Shown in pieces: positions 54,057 to 63,042 of a DNA stretch of 64,000 nucleotides (position 1 is its first letter; every line of letters begins with the position of its first letter). The stretch is from Mariniflexile sp. TRM1-10 (GTDB taxonomy: Bacteria > Bacteroidota > Bacteroidia > Flavobacteriales > Flavobacteriaceae). The translations under genes were made by a program, and so were the position numbers. The stretch covers positions 1,463,501-1,527,500 of the forward strand of contig NZ_CP022985.1 in NCBI RefSeq assembly GCF_003425985.1, given 5' to 3'. A model generated the notes under the pieces. That model ran no database searches. It had not been told where the DNA came from and worked only from the letters and a program-made list of their open reading frames with translations.

Positions 54057-56401
54057 TATCTAACCACCATTATTTTTAAAACTTTTGTTTCGTATGAATC
54101 TAAATCTGAAAGCATAACGAGATACACCCCCGAAGCGACCACATTATTAGCCATATTTTTACCGTTCCAGTAAGCTGTTCCACCATCAATTTCAAGATTA
54201 TAACCGCTATGGCGTTGATTGGTTCTAGATTGTGCTTCGGCTACCAAATTACCTTCAATATCGGTTATTTTTATATTGACGTTTTCTGAAATATCTTTAA
54301 TTTTTACTTTCTGATCTACAATATTAAAGTTTGGTCTTACAGGGTTTGGATAAGCATAAGCATTTTCTAAAGTCTCAAAAGGGCTTGAACCACCAGAACG
54401 AAAAGACACCAGTCCTTTACTTGTAGCTATGTAAACAATGCCATTGGTATCGTCTATAGAAACATCTGCGATCGTATTTGATGGCAAAGGCGAATTGTCT
54501 TTGGTGAAATGATAAATGGTTTTTTGGCCATCGGAAGACAAATAAAATATGCCCGAATCGGCAGTTCCTATCCATTTATTATTGGAGCCATCTACTTCAA
54601 TATCTGTAATAAACTGTTGAAAGAGTAACTCTTTCGCGATGCCATCTTCTAAAATAATAATTTCATCTACGCTAACGTTGTCTTCAAAAAAATTGGAGGT
54701 ATTATATAAAACACGCAAGCCTCTGAAAGTACCAATCCAAAGTTGGTTTCTTTTATCTAAAGCCAAAGCTGTTGCATATGTGTCTGGCATATTTTCGTCT
54801 TCTTTATAAACACTTTTTATTTTTGGAGTATTGCCATTTTCATTAAATCCGATAAGACCGTAATTATAGCTTGCCACCCATTTGGTATTATCGCTTCCAA
54901 TAACCAAATCTCCAAAACCTATATTAGAGCCATATTCGGCAGGGATTACATCTGTAAAACTATACGATTTCCACTGGTTATTACTAGGGTTAAATGATTT
55001 TAATGGTTTGTTTATTAAACTGGAAATCGTCCATAAAAGTCCATTAGCATCAAAAGCCGAAGCACCTACCCTAATGTCAATATAATTAGGATTGCTGGGT
55101 AAAATCAAAGATTCTAAGCCACTATTGGTTTCATTATATAAAATGGTTGGAGTTTCCTCATTAACTTCTAACAAACCACTAAAAAACGAACTTATAAACA
55201 CTTGGTTATTGTTTGATGGGTTTACAGCAATCGTGTTTAAACATTTGGCATCAAAAACTTCCTCATAAGGGGTGTTTATCCACTCGCTGTTTTTAAGATG
55301 ACTGAAGCCTCTGCTGTTTAACGGATAGGGGTTAAAAGACGTATTATAATCTCCGAAAGTAACCCACAATCCATCAGGTTCTGCATTTAAAGAAAATGGT
55401 ATATTTAACAGTGGTCCTTCGGGATGTATTTCTTCAAAAGTTGTAGGTGCTGTAAGTGGCGTTTTTAAAACTCCAAAATCGGTGGTCCCTATATATATAT
55501 AATTGGCATCTATCGTAGCAGAAGTATACTTTGTGGCAAATTCTGTATTTGTTGGAACTTGTGAAATAATGTTGAAACTGGCATCATAAACAAACACATT
55601 ATTTGGTGTTGTAACCACCAAATTACTTTCAACATTCTTAACATCCAAAGGAACCGTGTCATATTGAAATACCTGGTTTAAAACATCGTTTACTACTTGA
55701 AATATTTGTCTGTTTGTATTTACAACATACAGCATATCCACTACCGTTTCAACCGCAGTAAAATTACCCGTTGTAACGGTTTGCCAGTTTTGGTAATCTA
55801 TTAAATTAAGGCTTGTAACCAATGCTTTTCTTAAGCCATTCCCATCAGCACAAGCAGCATAAATATAATCTCCAAAAACAGCAGTTTGTTTTATTTGTAT
55901 TTGGCTACCACCATTACCTATAAAATAAGTATCACCAAATTCTAAGCGCTCTAAATTAAACACCGAAATCCCGTAGTTTGTTGATATATAAACCACCTTT
56001 CCATAGGCATTAAAATGGTTTACTCTTTTTTGTACGGCAGGAATGGTTGGTTTTTCAATAATGTCTACAACTGTTAGGATTTTATCATCATCATCAAAAG
56101 CAATTTCAATAAGTCCACTTTCATAACCAATAACCAATAATTCATAAACGTCGCTATAGTAAATGGTTGAAATTGTTTCACCCGATAGGCCATTAATAGT
56201 ATTTAGTTCTTTTATTTCGTTTGAAAGTATATCAATACTAAAAACAGCATTTTCGGCAGCAGCATAAATTTTATTATTGCCTTGGGCAACTTGCTTTATA
56301 TTGTAATATGAAAAATGCCCTTTCCAAAGCGCAGAAAAATCTTGTGCATTTTGAATTAATGGCACTAAACAAATTATGAATACAAGGAGTCTTTTGATCA
56401 T
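54056..56401 (-). CDS. porZ: Type IX secretion component PorZ-like beta-propeller protein
   Basis: The 781-residue protein has a signal peptide (ending LIQNAQ), two consecutive beta-propellers (many NKIYAAAENAVF-, YIYIGTTDFGVL- and NKWIGTADSGIF-type blades) and a C-terminal type A sorting-like domain (YPNPVRP to ETKVLKIMVVR). PorZ in Porphyromonas is part of the attachment complex that links T9SS cargo to anionic LPS. porZ next to recO is a common order in Flavobacteriaceae. It is the first gene of the operon. Confidence 0.9.
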   Translation of the reverse strand: MIKRLLVFIICLVPLIQNAQDFSALWKGHFSYYNIKQVAQGNNKIYAAAENAVFSIDILSNEIKELNTINGLSGETISTIYYSDVYELLVIGYESGLIEIAFDDDDKILTVVDIIEKPTIPAVQKRVNHFNAYGKVVYISTNYGISVFNLERLEFGDTYFIGNGGSQIQIKQTAVFGDYIYAACADGNGLRKALVTSLNLIDYQNWQTVTTGNFTAVETVVDMLYVVNTNRQIFQVVNDVLNQVFQYDTVPLDVKNVESNLVVTTPNNVFVYDASFNIISQVPTNTEFATKYTSATIDANYIYIGTTDFGVLKTPLTAPTTFEEIHPEGPLLNIPFSLNAEPDGLWVTFGDYNTSFNPYPLNSRGFSHLKNSEWINTPYEEVFDAKCLNTIAVNPSNNNQVFISSFFSGLLEVNEETPTILYNETNSGLESLILPSNPNYIDIRVGASAFDANGLLWTISSLINKPLKSFNPSNNQWKSYSFTDVIPAEYGSNIGFGDLVIGSDNTKWVASYNYGLIGFNENGNTPKIKSVYKEDENMPDTYATALALDKRNQLWIGTFRGLRVLYNTSNFFEDNVSVDEIIILEDGIAKELLFQQFITDIEVDGSNNKWIGTADSGIFYLSSDGQKTIYHFTKDNSPLPSNTIADVSIDDTNGIVYIATSKGLVSFRSGGSSPFETLENAYAYPNPVRPNFNIVDQKVKIKDISENVNIKITDIEGNLVAEAQSRTNQRHSGYNLEIDGGTAYWNGKNMANNVVASGVYLVMLSDLDSYETKVLKIMVVR

Positions 56402-56473
56402 TTTTAAATTTTAAATAGTCAAATATATTTATAACTAACGAGTTTTACTTTAAAATAATATATAATAAAACAA

Positions 56474-56504
56474 AAAAGCTTCCCGTTTAGACTAGGAAGC
56501 TTTT
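56474..56504 (-). terminator. Terminator of gdhA
   Basis: AAAAGCTTCC (56474-56483) and GGAAGCTTTT (56495-56504) pair; a T-run follows on the minus strand. Confidence 0.85.
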
Positions 56505-56525
56505 CGTTTTCATTTGTATTGACTT

Positions 56526-57869
56526 CTACACAATACCTTGTGCTAACATGGCGTCGGCTACTTTAACAAAACCTGCAATATTGGCTCCTTTAACATAATC
56601 GATATAGCCATCTTCCTGTGCGCCATATTTAGTACAAGAATCATGAATGTTGGACATTATATCTTTTAGTTTTAAATCAACTTCATCTCTAGTCCAGTTA
56701 TATCGTAACGAATTTTGGGTCATTTCTAAACCAGACGTCGCAACACCACCGGCATTGGATGCTTTTCCTGGTGCATATAAAATTCGAGCCTTATGAAATT
56801 CCCGAACTGCCTGAATAGTAGATGGCATATTAGCACCTTCGCTAACACATATACAGCCATTTTTTAAAAGCGTTTTTGCATCTTCATCATTTAACTCGTT
56901 TTGGGTGGCACAAGGCAAAGCGATATCACATTTTACTTCCCAAGGTGTTTTACCTTTAATAAATTTGGCATTAGGATATGTTTCTAAATAAGCGCTTATT
57001 CTTGCTCTTTTAACGTTTTTAAGCTCCATGATAAGTGCTAATTTTTCCGCATTTATCCCGTCAGCATCATAAATATATCCTGATGAATCGGACATGGTTA
57101 GTACATTAGCGCCTAATTGAATACATTTTTCAACAGCATATTGTGCCACATTACCAGAACCCGATACCACAACCTGTTTGCCTTTTAAATCGTGCCCTTT
57201 TGTTTCCAGCATTTTTTGGGCAAAATAAACGGTTCCGTAACCTGTTGCTTCTGGTCTTATTAAAGAGCCGCCCCAAGACAACCCCTTTCCTGTTAAAACA
57301 CCAGTAAATTCATTTTTTAGTTTTTTGTACATTCCGAAAAGGAAACCAACTTCTCTGGCACCTACGCCAATATCGCCTGCAGGTATATCGGTATTCGGTC
57401 CAATATGTCTAAATAACTCACTCATAAATGCATGGCAAAAGCGCATAACTTCACCATCGCTTTTTCCTTTAGGATCAAAATCACTGCCCCCTTTTCCGCC
57501 ACCCATTGGCAAAGTGGTCAAGCTATTTTTAAACACTTGTTCGAAAGCTAAAAATTTTAAGATGCTCATATTAACAGTAGGGTGAAAACGCAAACCGCCT
57601 TTATAGGGTCCAATCGCCGAATTCATTTGAATTCTGTACCCTCTATTTACCTGAATTTCACCAGCATCGTTTACCCAGCAAACACGAAATGTGATAACAC
57701 GTTCGGGTTCCACCATTCTTAGCAAAATGTTTTTTCCATAATATATATCGTGTTCAACGATGTAAGGAATTACAGTTTCTGCAACTTCCTCTACTGCTTG
57801 CAAAAACTCTGGCTCATTACCATTTCGTTCTTTTACAAGATCTAAAAAAGCTTCAACGTTACTTTTCAT
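56526..57869 (-). CDS. gdhA: NADP-specific glutamate dehydrogenase
   Basis: GdhA makes glutamate from 2-oxoglutarate and ammonium. I start at the ATG ending at 57869 (MKSNVEAFLDLV), giving the usual 447 residues; an ATG at 57896 would add nine. Visible marks are the substrate lysines in YKGGLRFHP and PMGGGKGGSDFDPKG (catalytic lysine), DIPAGDIGVGAREVG and the nucleotide-binding SGSGNVAQYA. A -7-like TATATTTG on the minus strand (58036-58029) may be its promoter. Confidence 0.95.
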   Translation of the reverse strand: MKSNVEAFLDLVKERNGNEPEFLQAVEEVAETVIPYIVEHDIYYGKNILLRMVEPERVITFRVCWVNDAGEIQVNRGYRIQMNSAIGPYKGGLRFHPTVNMSILKFLAFEQVFKNSLTTLPMGGGKGGSDFDPKGKSDGEVMRFCHAFMSELFRHIGPNTDIPAGDIGVGAREVGFLFGMYKKLKNEFTGVLTGKGLSWGGSLIRPEATGYGTVYFAQKMLETKGHDLKGKQVVVSGSGNVAQYAVEKCIQLGANVLTMSDSSGYIYDADGINAEKLALIMELKNVKRARISAYLETYPNAKFIKGKTPWEVKCDIALPCATQNELNDEDAKTLLKNGCICVSEGANMPSTIQAVREFHKARILYAPGKASNAGGVATSGLEMTQNSLRYNWTRDEVDLKLKDIMSNIHDSCTKYGAQEDGYIDYVKGANIAGFVKVADAMLAQGIV

Positions 57870-58116
57870 TGGTTTTATTTTTAAAGTTGATTTCATGCAT
57901 ATTATTTATGTGTTTATAATTTTTTTCTTGTTAAATATACTCGTTTATTTGGTAAGATTCTTCTTTGATTTAAATAAATAACACACTATAAAACGCATCT
58001 AATTTATCATATTTACAATTTATTGATGCAAATATACGTTATCTTTAAAAATAATGACATTTTTTATTGAAATTCGCAATAAATAATTTTATGCTTAAAG
58101 CAGCAAATTATAATTA

Positions 58117-58147
58117 TTTGTTTCTTTATTGAGTTTTTATATATTTG
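58117..58147 (+). promoter_or_regulatory. Promoter of the 58182 gene
   Basis: TTTG at 58117-58120 and TATATTTG at 58140-58147, spacing 19, about 35 bases before the ATG. Confidence 0.8.
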
Positions 58148-58181
58148 TTTTTATTAATGCCTCAAAAAACGGAATCTTATT

Positions 58182-58985
58182 ATGCTTAACTTTAAATGTT
58201 TAGCTTTTTTTTTATGTTTGGTAGCCTTCCACCAAACGGCATTCTCCCAATTAGGCTTTTCCCATGAAATAGGCATTATTGCTGGCCCCGTAGAATTTAG
58301 ATCAGATTTCGGAAAACGGGGCAATACTGAAACCAACTTTGGAAACATGGGTATTGGAATAGGCGTTGTGCACTATATTAATTTCTCATACAGAGCAGAT
58401 TGTAATTGTTATTCAACCGATACTTATTTTAACGACCATTTTAAATTACGAAATGAAATTTCGTGGAACAAAACCAACTTAGAACATTTTGGAAAATGGG
58501 TTGACCCTAAAAAAAATACCGTAGAAGCTAATCAACTTAGAGGTCATAAAGGAGTTGCCAAAAATTTAGATATAGGCACCCAGCTAGAGTACTTTCCTTT
58601 TAGCATTCGTTCATTTCAATCTTTTGGTTATAGAATCGCTCCTTTTGTAAGTTTGGGGGTGCATTATACATCTTTTAATCCTGAGGTAAGCACTACCTAT
58701 GCAAATCCAGACCCAACCGCCTTTGGCGATGTAACAGACCCTAGTAACTTTTATTCGCTTTGGGCACCAGGATCTGTAGATGCTTCCGGGGGAGGCACTT
58801 GGTCTGTAGTAAGCAGCGTTGGCGTTAGATATAAAGTAAGCAAGCTTGCAGATTTAATGCTAGATGTAAGATGGCAATATTATTTCAACGACTGGGTTGA
58901 CGGTCTTAACCACCAACTAGACTATAATAAACACAACGATTGGTTAGTATGGGTTAATATTGGATACATTTATTATTTAGACTAA
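58182..58985 (+). CDS. Outer-membrane beta-barrel-like protein of unknown function
   Basis: The 267-residue product has a signal peptide (ending TAFSQ at 23) and alternating aromatic/glycine strands typical of an outer-membrane barrel (LGFSHEIGIIAGPVEFR, GIGIGVVHYINFSYR, RYKVSKLADLMLDVRWQYYF). The SHEIGI...GGIG-like start recalls small porin-like proteins of Flavobacteriaceae such as the THC0290_0291 family; this is from memory. One CNC motif at about residue 74. Divergent from gdhA. Confidence 0.75.
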   Translation: MLNFKCLAFFLCLVAFHQTAFSQLGFSHEIGIIAGPVEFRSDFGKRGNTETNFGNMGIGIGVVHYINFSYRADCNCYSTDTYFNDHFKLRNEISWNKTNLEHFGKWVDPKKNTVEANQLRGHKGVAKNLDIGTQLEYFPFSIRSFQSFGYRIAPFVSLGVHYTSFNPEVSTTYANPDPTAFGDVTDPSNFYSLWAPGSVDASGGGTWSVVSSVGVRYKVSKLADLMLDVRWQYYFNDWVDGLNHQLDYNKHNDWLVWVNIGYIYYLD

Positions 58986-59063
58986 AACTACACATAAACT
59001 TCTTTTTTTATTCGGTGTATTCAAATGCAATATTTACCTTTAAGGAAGGTTAATAATTTACAT

Positions 59064-59783
59064 ATGCATTATAGAAAAACACTTTTAATTATATATTTAA
59101 TATCCGTCATTTTCTCTTGTCATGAAGAATTGAAAATAACGTTTTCGGACACTAACATGACTACTCCAAATAATAAACTAGTCGAGGTAAACATACCAAA
59201 AGCTAGTGGAAACAGTGTCGTAGCCAACCAAATAAATGACGAAATAAACAAAACAGTCGTGGCTGCATTGCAAATTGGTGAACAAAATGTGATTACATCC
59301 AAAACCATTGAAGAAAGCATCACGTTGTTTAATGAGGAATACCATGTTTTTAATGCCGATTTTCCCGATGTTTCACAGCCGTGGGAAGCTCAAATCGATG
59401 GTGAAATTATGTTTCAATCGCCTGAAATTATTAGTGTTTCCATAACATCGTATATAAATACTGGAGGCGCACATGGCAATACCAATATTTCTTTCTTAAA
59501 TTTTAATGCGTCCACTGGAAAACGCATTCAAAACAGCGAATTAATTAAGAATAAAGAAGCCTTTAAAACCATTGCGAAATCGTATTTTAAAGATGCCGTT
59601 ACAGAAAACGATATGCTTTTTGACCCCGATAACTTTCAATTACCTGCCAACATGGGTTTTACCGAAGAAGGTCTTATTCTGCTATACAACACTTATGAAG
59701 TTGCGCCCTATTCAACAGGAATTATAGATTTTACAATTCCTATTGAAGAAGTGAGCGATTTTTTAACCTTTAATGGCCCGTAA
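59064..59783 (+). CDS. DUF3298/DUF4163 domain lipoprotein
   Basis: I prefer the ATG at 59064, which gives a lipoprotein signal (ISVIFSC); an ATG at 59025 adds 13 polar residues. The 239-residue protein contains a DUF4163-like part and a DUF3298 part (SYINTGGAHGNTNISFLNFN, EEGLILLYNTYEVAPYSTG), the pair found in RsiV-type and PdaC-type envelope proteins. Role unknown. Its end overlaps the convergent dinB-family gene by 21 bases. Confidence 0.85.
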   Translation: MHYRKTLLIIYLISVIFSCHEELKITFSDTNMTTPNNKLVEVNIPKASGNSVVANQINDEINKTVVAALQIGEQNVITSKTIEESITLFNEEYHVFNADFPDVSQPWEAQIDGEIMFQSPEIISVSITSYINTGGAHGNTNISFLNFNASTGKRIQNSELIKNKEAFKTIAKSYFKDAVTENDMLFDPDNFQLPANMGFTEEGLILLYNTYEVAPYSTGIIDFTIPIEEVSDFLTFNGP

Positions 59784-60227
59784 CAATGCCATGACATAAC
59801 CAAGATGCATGCCTTCATGAAGCATAATAAACTGAAAAGCTTCATCAATATTGGTCAATGTATTTCCTGTAGTGGAAACAGTATATTCTTGGTAATTTTT
59901 AAATAGCCCGTTGCTGTAATCTGCTTTTGTTTTTTCAATGGTAGAAAAAAGCAATGCTTTTATTTCGTCTAGCTCTTCTTGTGTTACGGCTCCTTCTGGC
60001 TTGGTGTCTTTTCTATATTTTCCAACCAACTCGTCACTAATCATTATTGGCAAGCCCGATAATTTATAAGCCAACATCTGTTGCGTCACAACAATATGCC
60101 CAATATTCCAAATAACATTGTTGTTAAATCCTTTTGGAATCTTGTTTAAATCTTCTAAAGAAGTGTTTTCTATAATTCGGTTAAAAGTTTTTCTGGTATT
60201 TGGTAAAACGTCTAAGGTAAAATGCAT
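59763..60227 (-). CDS. DinB family protein
   Basis: The 154-residue four-helix protein has the DinB/DfsB layout with metal-binding histidines in NIGHIVVTQQM (near 45), and EGMHLGYVMALLRAI at the C-terminus. Such proteins include thiol transferases and stress-induced proteins; substrate unknown. It is not the DinB polymerase. Confidence 0.88.
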   Translation of the reverse strand: MHFTLDVLPNTRKTFNRIIENTSLEDLNKIPKGFNNNVIWNIGHIVVTQQMLAYKLSGLPIMISDELVGKYRKDTKPEGAVTQEELDEIKALLFSTIEKTKADYSNGLFKNYQEYTVSTTGNTLTNIDEAFQFIMLHEGMHLGYVMALLRAIKG

Positions 60228-60315
60228 CGTAATTTTTTTATAAATATATCTTTACTTATTTTGGCTATAAATATAGGATAAATATGAAATTAGCCATAAC
60301 AATTATGAAAAGTTT

Positions 60316-60329
60316 AAACGAGTTCATTA
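60316..60329 (+). repeat. Copy of the AAACGAGTTCATTA motif
   Basis: The 29 bases ending here are nearly the same as those ending at 39981 (three differences). It lies 37 bases before the ArsC-like gene. Confidence 0.5.
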
Positions 60330-60366
60330 ATGGCGAATGGCATCTAGACCATAAAAAAACAAATCG

Positions 60367-60714
60367 ATGAAAAAGGTATACTATTTAAAAACATGCAGCA
60401 CCTGTGTTAGAATTTTAAAGGAATTGAATCTGCCTTCAGAATTTGTATTACAAGACATAAAAACTGAAGAAATAACCGTAAAACAACTTGAAGAAATGAA
60501 AGCACTTGCCGGAAGCTACGAAGCGCTTTTTAGCAAACGTTCTAAGCTTTACAAGGAAATGGATTTAAAAAACCAAAAACTTGAAGAGCGCGATTACAAA
60601 CACTATATCTTGGAGCATTATACGTTTTTAAGCAGACCCGTAATTATTGTTGACGATAAGATATTTATTGGAAATTCCAGAACTGTGGTTGAAGCTGTTA
60701 AAGACGTATTGTGA
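60367..60714 (+). CDS. ArsC/Spx family protein (arsenate reductase-like)
   Basis: A 115-residue thioredoxin-fold protein with C10-S-T-C13 at the N-terminal active site and the conserved RPVIIVDDKIFIGN end (Arg-Pro of ArsC). Family members reduce arsenate via glutaredoxin or act as Spx-like regulators; no arsenic genes lie nearby, so the role is unclear. Confidence 0.88.
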   Translation: MKKVYYLKTCSTCVRILKELNLPSEFVLQDIKTEEITVKQLEEMKALAGSYEALFSKRSKLYKEMDLKNQKLEERDYKHYILEHYTFLSRPVIIVDDKIFIGNSRTVVEAVKDVL

Positions 60715-60892
60715 TTTAACTAAACCATAAAATAATAAAAGATTTATAGAAATGCAAGTTCTTTTGTGTTGTTTCCTTTGTTGGCTCGAATCAACAAATA
60801 TAAACCTACTTTGTCATATTAATGTTTGTACTATTATTCTTGGACCGCTGCCCATGAGCAAATATTAATTTCAATAAAAAATCATCAACTGA

Positions 60893-61126
60893 CTATAAAT
60901 CAAAGTCAAAGAGTTCTTTTGGATGAACGTTTAATCCACGAGCTAACTCGAAGATTGTAGTTAATTGAATATTAATCTCACCTTTTTCGTATTTAGCAAT
61001 ATCGCTGTGATCTATATCACATCTTTGCGCTAATTCTCTTAAACTAAGTTTCTTTTCTTTCCTCAATTCATAGACACGTTTGCCTAAAAATATTTGAAGT
61101 TGGTTTTTATGGAAATTTGAAAACAT
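60893..61126 (-). CDS. XRE-family helix-turn-helix regulator
   Basis: The 77-residue protein is almost all HTH (ELRKEKKLSLRELAQRCDIDHSDIAKYEKGEINI, over residues 20-53). Similar single-domain regulators are common on islands and may be phage-like repressors. Target not visible. Confidence 0.85.
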   Translation of the reverse strand: MFSNFHKNQLQIFLGKRVYELRKEKKLSLRELAQRCDIDHSDIAKYEKGEINIQLTTIFELARGLNVHPKELFDFDL

Positions 61127-61162
61127 GTGAAAAATAAAAAAGCAATTTCACTAGAATTTTTT

Positions 61163-61191
61163 AAAAAAATGTGGGCTTTATAGCCCACATT
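61163..61191 (-). terminator. Hairpin with minus-strand T-run
   Basis: AATGTGGGCT (61168-61177) and AGCCCACATT (61182-61191) pair perfectly; on the minus strand seven Ts follow. It could stop minus-strand transcription coming towards the XRE gene. Confidence 0.6.
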
Positions 61192-61200
61192 AGAAATTTA

Positions 61201-61230
61201 TTGTTATATTTGATTTTTGTAATATATTTG
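61201..61230 (+). promoter_or_regulatory. Promoter of the structured RNA
   Basis: TTG (61201-61203) and TATATTTG (61223-61230) are 19 bases apart. A second TATATTTG is at 61205-61212. No ORF follows closely, but a long hairpin does. Confidence 0.65.
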
Positions 61231-61235
61231 CGATT

Positions 61236-61414
61236 CTTCAAAACAAAATATTGAAGCATTCGCTTAGAATCTCGCACTAGAAAACTGGTAATTTTAAAGG
61301 AACGAGATGATAAGTAAGATGCTCACGCCTCTCTCACTTTAGGCGTGGGCTCACTTATTGTTCCTAGGTATACCAGTACCTCTAGTGCAGTAAGCTGAGT
61401 TCCGCGCCTTTTTT
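61236..61414 (+). ncRNA. Structured non-coding RNA candidate, 6S RNA-like
   Basis: Pairing is seen from outside inwards: GCTTA/TAAGC (61262-61266 with 61391-61395); GCACTAGA/TCTAGTGC (61274-61281 with 61381-61388); CTGGTA/TACCAG (61285-61290 with 61371-61376); GGAAC/GTTCC (61299-61303 with 61360-61364); ATAAGT/ACTTAT (61310-61315 with 61353-61358); GCTCACGCCT/AGGCGTGGGC (61321-61330 with 61341-61350, one G-U). A T-run begins at 61409. With a start about 6 bases after the promoter the RNA would be about 180 nt, the size of 6S RNA. One internal loop holds TAATTTTA, close to the -7 box. The 6S-Flavo family is my best guess, unproven. Confidence 0.55.
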
Positions 61415-61473
61415 GTTTTCGTACACAAAAAGGCTCAATGAGGTTATAAACCTTATTTTCAGGTAACTTAGAC

Positions 61474-61504
61474 TTTGTAAAATACTTTAAAATGACTATA
61501 TTTA
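61474..61504 (+). promoter_or_regulatory. Promoter of the 61524 gene
   Basis: TTTG at 61474-61477 and TATATTTA at 61497-61504, spacing 19, about 20 bases before the ATG. Confidence 0.65.
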
Positions 61505-61523
61505 ACTTTAAACCACATCCCTC

Positions 61524-61880
61524 ATGGAAAAAAACAACACTCCTATAGAGCTCCACTCTTTTATACTGTCGCAGTATGATATTATAGCCTCACTTACATT
61601 ATTGCTGGATAGATCGGCTCTCAGCAACGCCGTTAAAGAACACTGTGGCACCGCGCTCAAGGTTATGGGCATTATATATACGGATCTCGCCTATGGCACT
61701 GGAACCCAGCTTTTGTCAAGAAAAGAATTTGATACGTTCTTTAAATCGTTTCCGACCGTATATTATAATAATAGGGAACAGATATCCATAGATACGCTAA
61801 CCAAGAACATAAAAAAGTGTATCGAAACTAATGAAGTCGTGGCCATTGCTCAGGGTGGAAAAAAGGCGAAAAATATATAG
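61524..61880 (+). CDS. Small protein of unknown function
   Basis: A 118-residue soluble protein with no family I recognise; mostly helical by composition, ending in GGKKAKNI. It has its own consensus promoter and a start 20 bases downstream, which argues that it is real. Codon use has more C and G than the core genes nearby. It is located on the gene-poor strip between the structured RNA and the sigma factor gene. Confidence 0.65.
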   Translation: MEKNNTPIELHSFILSQYDIIASLTLLLDRSALSNAVKEHCGTALKVMGIIYTDLAYGTGTQLLSRKEFDTFFKSFPTVYYNNREQISIDTLTKNIKKCIETNEVVAIAQGGKKAKNI

Positions 61881-62091
61881 ATAGCATGTTTTGCCCAGCC
61901 TAGGCCATTTATTAGTTGATTTAATAATTTTAATTAATAAGCGAATCAACGGTTGGTTTTAAAGAATATTAGTATCCAGCAAGTGGAGGTCTAAGCCTTT
62001 CCAAAATTCAAGACTTTGAAAAAGCGATCTCCCTGATTCGCAAGGCTCATTTTCAACCCTTGATTCGCATTAATTATATTCCAATAAAGCC

Positions 62092-62640
62092 ATGAGGGAA
62101 GGCAAAAAAGAATTAACGCTTAAAGACTACAACAAGCTTTTTAAGAGCCTGTACCCACAGCTATGTGTATTCGCATATAAGTACCTTGATAATTTAGAGA
62201 CCTCAAAAGACATCGTTCAGGAGGTTTTTATCAAGGTATGGGAAGATAAAACCGTTTTTCAAGATGAAAACCATACCACGGGCTATTTTTATAAAGCCGT
62301 AAAAAATAAATGCCTCAACTATCTAAAAAGCAAACGGCACCAGCTAACAGAACGTTATGGGCAGGAAAGCATGGAAACCCATGAGACGGAAGAATTCCTT
62401 ATGTCCGAGGCCGTGGTACTGGAAACCACCGTTATCATAGAGAACGCCATCAAGACACTGCCGGAAAAAGCCGCCCAAGTGATAAGGCTCAGCATCAAGG
62501 ACTACACCAATGATGAGATTGCCAAGGCACTGTCCATCTCTGTCAATACGGTCAAGGACCATAAAAAAGTGGCATACCGCAAATTAAGAAAGATTCTGGG
62601 GTTTTTAAGGCAGGTTTTTGGGGTTTTGGGTTTTGGGTGA
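62092..62640 (+). CDS. ECF-type RNA polymerase sigma-70 factor
   Basis: The 182-residue protein has region 2 (LYPQLCVFAYKYLDNLETSKDIVQEVFIKVWE) and region 4 (LPEKAAQVIRLSIKDYTNDEIAKALSISVNTVKDHKKVAYRKL) of Bacteroidota FecI-like sigma factors. These normally precede an anti-sigma FecR and a TonB receptor/SusD pair, but here no partner gene follows. The second half is richer in G and C than the neighbouring core genes, suggesting transfer. The C-terminal residues (FLRQVFGVLGFG) come from a G/T-rich low-complexity run. Confidence 0.9.
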   Translation: MREGKKELTLKDYNKLFKSLYPQLCVFAYKYLDNLETSKDIVQEVFIKVWEDKTVFQDENHTTGYFYKAVKNKCLNYLKSKRHQLTERYGQESMETHETEEFLMSEAVVLETTVIIENAIKTLPEKAAQVIRLSIKDYTNDEIAKALSISVNTVKDHKKVAYRKLRKILGFLRQVFGVLGFG

Positions 62641-63042
62641 TCTAAATGAATGCCTCGGTACTTTAAAAAAATGCTTTAATTTAGAGTAGAAAAAACAAAA
62701 GCGTTGGGTAATTATTGTATTCTTAAAAAATTGCTAGTTTTAGCTAAACCAAAGGTAATTATTTTGTTTGCTTGCTCCAGTTTGCTATGCTCGTGTCCTT
62801 TGTAAAATCCTCGTTCACAAACACACAACTTTTTACACAAGAAAAATGTTTCCTGCCATATGACCAACATCACCTATAAAATTGATAATATATAAATAGT
62901 CAAAATCAAGATTTATGAAATGAATTGAATTCTGGATAAAAATTGAATTATTTTACAACCCAAATTAATATTCTTGGCTCGTTGAACTGAATTTAAAAAA
63001 TGCTAAAATTATTACTCCGAATTTAGAAGCTATAGATTCTAC
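62641..63042. other. Gene-poor AT-rich stretch
   Basis: No convincing gene, RNA or repeat is seen. Some segments (62760-62830) have a more coding-like composition and may be gene debris, but all frames have frequent stops. Confidence 0.5.

Noticed and set aside
59763..60227. DinB-family gene as SOS polymerase IV
   Set aside because: The protein is a small four-helix DinB/DfsB protein, unrelated to the DinB polymerase.
61274..61388. Long hairpin as a retron msr-msd or an integron attC site
   Set aside because: No reverse transcriptase gene is nearby, and the ends lack the GTTRRRY/RYYYAAC core sites of attC. A 6S-like RNA fits the promoter and size better.
61323..61556. Minus-strand ORF of 77 residues
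   Set aside because: It runs through the structured RNA and the promoter of the next gene and shows no domain.
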